The notes under the pieces: generated by a model
What the model was told of the DNA's origin: nothing
What the model saw: the letters and a program-made list of their open reading frames with translations, nothing else
The model's database searches: none
Part shown: in pieces, positions 63,001 to 64,000 of the stretch
Position numbering within the stretch: position 1 is the first letter of the stretch
Layout of the letters: each line of letters starts with the position of its first letter
Made by a program: the position numbers and the translations under genes
DNA from: Prunella strophiata
Lineage: Eukaryota; Chordata; Aves; Passeriformes; Prunellidae
Assembly: GCA_036583965.1 (NCBI GenBank)
Contig: JAZBQD010000014.1
Location: forward strand, 40,286,990 to 40,350,989
Reading direction: 5' to 3'
Length of the DNA: 64,000 bases

Positions 63001-63606
63001 TAAGCACCGCTTCCTGTAAACTTGTCAGAACTGCTTCAGTGTAAGACGGAAGGATGAAAGGGGAAGCATCTGAACTGATTGGAACTGAAACAGCACCGTG
63101 CAAAATGACACCCAGCTTTTGGAGATCATCCATGCTGAAACCAGTTTTGATGTGTTGGTAAAGAGCTGGGAATATTTGAATTAAAGCTGTAAGAAAAGGC
63201 TGGCTGGGAATGAAAGTCAATTTATCACAAGTAATTGGAGGCCTTGTACTTTCTGATCCAATCCTATACCAGCTGTTCCAGGCTGCCCACCAAAGATTCA
63301 AATCTTCAATCTCATCTGTTATTACAGGAGGTTCAGATCCATTATATCTTCCTATTCTTTCTCCTATGGAGTCAGTTCTCATGAATGACCTCCCAAGACT
63401 GGTGGCAGTAGTTGTCCCTACCACCAAAGGTACAGAAACATTGATGGCAGGTGGTGTCTCAGGCTTCTCAGAGTCTCGAACAGGAGAAACAATTTGTAGG
63501 ATTTCCTGGAAGCTTTTCAGAGCAGCCAAGGAAACTTCATTATTTTTGCTAAGTGCTGCTGACTGGATGTGATCAAGAAGAACATCCCAGGCTTGGGAAA
63601 AGTCTC
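44862..63606 (-). CDS. MON2: MON2, 3' part: ten coding exons to the stop
   Basis: C-terminal 582 residues (roughly the last third) of MON2, a large HEAT-repeat protein related to the BIG/GBF Arf-GEFs but lacking a Sec7 domain. It works with DOP1 at the trans-Golgi and endosomes in retrograde and recycling traffic. Exons on the - strand are 63606-62978, 60061-59918, 59396-59379, 59113-58985, 57058-56868, 50138-50078, 48794-48671, 47889-47682, 46985-46903 and 45025-44862. All have GT-AG borders and compatible phases. Their 1751 nt equal two carry-over bases plus 583 codons including TGA. Recognisable stretches include [61 protein letters not shown] and the terminus VQNGES. No internal stop or frameshift is present, so the gene looks intact. 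Earlier exons lie beyond 64000. Confidence 0.96.
45026..46902 (-). other. MON2: MON2 last intron
   Basis: A 1.9-kb GT-AG intron with no further exon or named repeat seen; a short TTTG run occurs near 46078. Confidence 0.8.
46903..46985 (-). CDS. MON2: MON2 coding exon
   Basis: 83 bp, completes Arg, then [20 protein letters not shown] and KKTQPEN, ending with one base of a Val codon. Acceptor AG at 46987-46986, donor GTAAG from 46902. Confidence 0.95.
46986..47681 (-). other. MON2: MON2 intron
   Basis: A 0.7-kb AT-rich intron with nothing else seen. Confidence 0.85.
47682..47889 (-). CDS. MON2: MON2 coding exon
   Basis: 208 bp, completes Glu, then [20 protein letters not shown], and later [18 protein letters not shown] and KCPLP plus two bases of Arg. 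Acceptor ACAG ends at 47890, donor GT at 47681-47680. Confidence 0.96.
47890..48670 (-). other. MON2: MON2 intron
   Basis: A 0.8-kb AT-rich intron with nothing else seen. Confidence 0.85.
48671..48794 (-). CDS. MON2: MON2 coding exon
   Basis: 124 bp, [20 protein letters not shown] then [10 protein letters not shown] and SQSSSFT, ending with the first base of a Glu codon. Acceptor AG at 48796-48795, donor GT at 48670-48669. Confidence 0.95.
48795..50077 (-). other. MON2: MON2 intron
   Basis: A 1.3-kb intron with no exon or named repeat recognised. Confidence 0.85.
50078..50138 (-). CDS. MON2: MON2 short coding exon
   Basis: 61 bp, completes the Ser codon, then [20 protein letters not shown], and ends in phase 0. 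Acceptor AG at 50140-50139, donor GT at 50077-50076. It follows the longest MON2 intron in the window. Confidence 0.94.
50273..50310 (+). mobile_element. CR1 tail fragment
   Basis: Forty bases resembling the CR1 3' UTR: aggctggatggaggctttga followed by gcaacctagtct. Too short to classify further. Confidence 0.6.
51819..51842. repeat. (TA)n(CA)n alternating tract
   Basis: Alternating purine-pyrimidine tract of TA then CA units; short and prone to non-B DNA. Confidence 0.8.
56032..56160 (+). mobile_element. CR1 LINE 3' end
   Basis: It has the hallmark CR1 tail in + orientation: ggctggatgggg, gagcaacctggtctagtgga, ggaactagatgatcttta and the terminal octamer-type repeat ccatgattctatgatt. It is inserted antisense to MON2. 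About 130 bp. Confidence 0.93.
56868..57058 (-). CDS. MON2: MON2 coding exon
   Basis: 191 bp, begins in phase 0 with [20 protein letters not shown] and ends FLFTK plus two bases of a Ser codon. Acceptor TGCAG ends at 57059, donor GT at 56867-56866. Confidence 0.96.
57059..58984 (-). other. MON2: MON2 intron
   Basis: A 1.9-kb intron with no extra exon or named repeat seen. Confidence 0.85.
58985..59113 (-). CDS. MON2: MON2 coding exon, 43 codons
   Basis: 129 bp, phase 0 at both ends, reading [20 protein letters not shown] through VLQNIIK. Acceptor AG at 59115-59114, donor GT at 58984-58983. Confidence 0.96.
59277..59308. other. MON2: perfect 13-bp hairpin in MON2 microexon intron
   Basis: Arms 59277-59289 (aaatgtactctac) and 59296-59308 are exact reverse complements around a 6-base loop. 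The hairpin lies in the 265-bp intron between the microexon donor at 59378 and the next acceptor at 59114. Confidence 0.8.
59379..59396 (-). CDS. MON2: MON2 microexon, 18 nt (IQLFAP)
   Basis: AG at 59398-59397 and GTGAG at 59378-59374 bracket 18 bases encoding IQLFAP in phase 0, between exons ending KYNQ and starting AEWVALNY. Skipping it also keeps the frame, so both forms are viable. The tract before the AG is weak in pyrimidines and contains a TGC some 24 bases upstream, a feature of SRRM4-dependent neuronal microexons. I recall forms of mammalian MON2 with additional residues at this junction, but cannot verify the exact sequence. Confidence 0.75.
59397..59917 (-). other. MON2: MON2 intron upstream of the microexon
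   Basis: A 0.5-kb AT-rich intron with nothing else seen. Confidence 0.8.
59918..60061 (-). CDS. MON2: MON2 coding exon, 48 codons
   Basis: 144 bp, phase 0 at both ends, reading [20 protein letters not shown] through [10 protein letters not shown]. Acceptor AG at 60063-60062, donor GT at 59917-59916. Confidence 0.95.
60062..62977 (-). other. MON2: MON2 intron
   Basis: A 2.9-kb intron. It carries a CR1 tail fragment at 61804; no other feature recognised. Confidence 0.85.
61804..61872 (+). mobile_element. CR1 tail fragment
   Basis: Contains ggttggaactagatgatctt and a degenerate terminal tatttatgatgctgttct, matching the last part of the CR1 3' UTR. Antisense to MON2 and diverged. Confidence 0.8.
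62978..63606 (-). CDS. MON2: MON2 large coding exon
   Basis: The 629-bp exon has its acceptor AG at 63608-63607 and donor GT at 62977-62976. It starts by completing a Gly codon (G|GA) and ends in phase 0 after LDVLQK. It includes [45 protein letters not shown] and [20 protein letters not shown]. It is the longest exon in the window. Confidence 0.96.
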
Positions 63607-64000
63607 CTATTTAAAAAAAAAGAGAGCAGAGGAGGGAAAAAAATCAATTTGGAACTTGCTTCCTATTCCCATTCCCACCCACCTTGCCTCTCTAACAGGC
63701 TGTTCATGTACTTGTTAGTCTAATACACAGAAATTTCAAGAGATTGGGTGGCTTCTTGAATGACTTGTAAATCAGTTCAACCATAAGCTGAAAGAATGAA
63801 TGTGACAGAGAAACACATAAATATGAAGAATGAAACAATATACCTATGTCCTTGCTAAATTTGCTAGCAAAAAATCACGTACCACATCCCATACCAGTAA
63901 AATACATTTTCTTCATTCAGTATAGTAAACCAGATTTATTCTTAAACATACCAGATGCCTGTTGATTTCAAGAAGGGTTAAGCCCACACAAGAAATTAAG
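63607..64000 (-). other. MON2: start of next MON2 intron
   Basis: AT-rich sequence upstream of the 63606 exon on the - strand. No further exon is recognisable before the window ends. Confidence 0.75.

Noticed and set aside
63210..63572. 120-codon plus-strand open frame opposite the large MON2 exon
   Set aside because: A shadow of the real minus-strand coding exon.

Overview
The window is vertebrate nuclear DNA, almost certainly from a bird. It has large introns with GT-AG splice sites, a single strong CpG island and few interspersed repeats. The only repeats I can assign to a family are CR1 LINE pieces, two of them with the avian-type 3' end. Long open frames elsewhere are chance or shadow frames; real coding DNA is confined to short spliced exons.

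Layout. (1) Bases 92-6392, + strand: the last two coding exons of PPM1H, a PP2C-family phosphatase, then a 3' UTR of about 4.7 kb ending near a poly(A) signal at 11072. (2) Bases 11.1-34.5 kb: intergenic, with a 5'-truncated CR1 at 22.0-22.7 kb, a second CR1 piece at 29.0-29.2 kb, low-complexity tracts, a motif-dense candidate conserved element around 16.2-17.1 kb and a small CpG-rich patch at 19.9 kb. (3) Bases 34564-34647, - strand: the microRNA let-7i hairpin. Its probable promoter is the CpG island at 35.0-36.0 kb, which carries an inverted pair of YY1 motifs and a strong minus-strand 5' splice site. (4) Bases 44862-63606, - strand: ten coding exons of the 3' part of MON2, including an 18-nt frame-preserving microexon. 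Their summed length stays in frame (583 codons including the stop). The MON2 3' UTR extends an unknown distance below 44862.

PPM1H and MON2 are tail to tail, with let-7i between them on the MON2 strand. This matches the human 12q14 order (MON2, MIRLET7I, PPM1H) as I remember it. MON2 (Golgi-endosome trafficking scaffold) and PPM1H (phosphatase for Rab GTPases) both act in membrane traffic, but nothing in the sequence shows a shared circuit. No new biological system is evident. The observations most worth checking are the microexon with a 13-bp hairpin in its short flanking intron, the divergent-looking let-7i promoter, the 39.5 kb hairpin and the 16.2-17.1 kb element.
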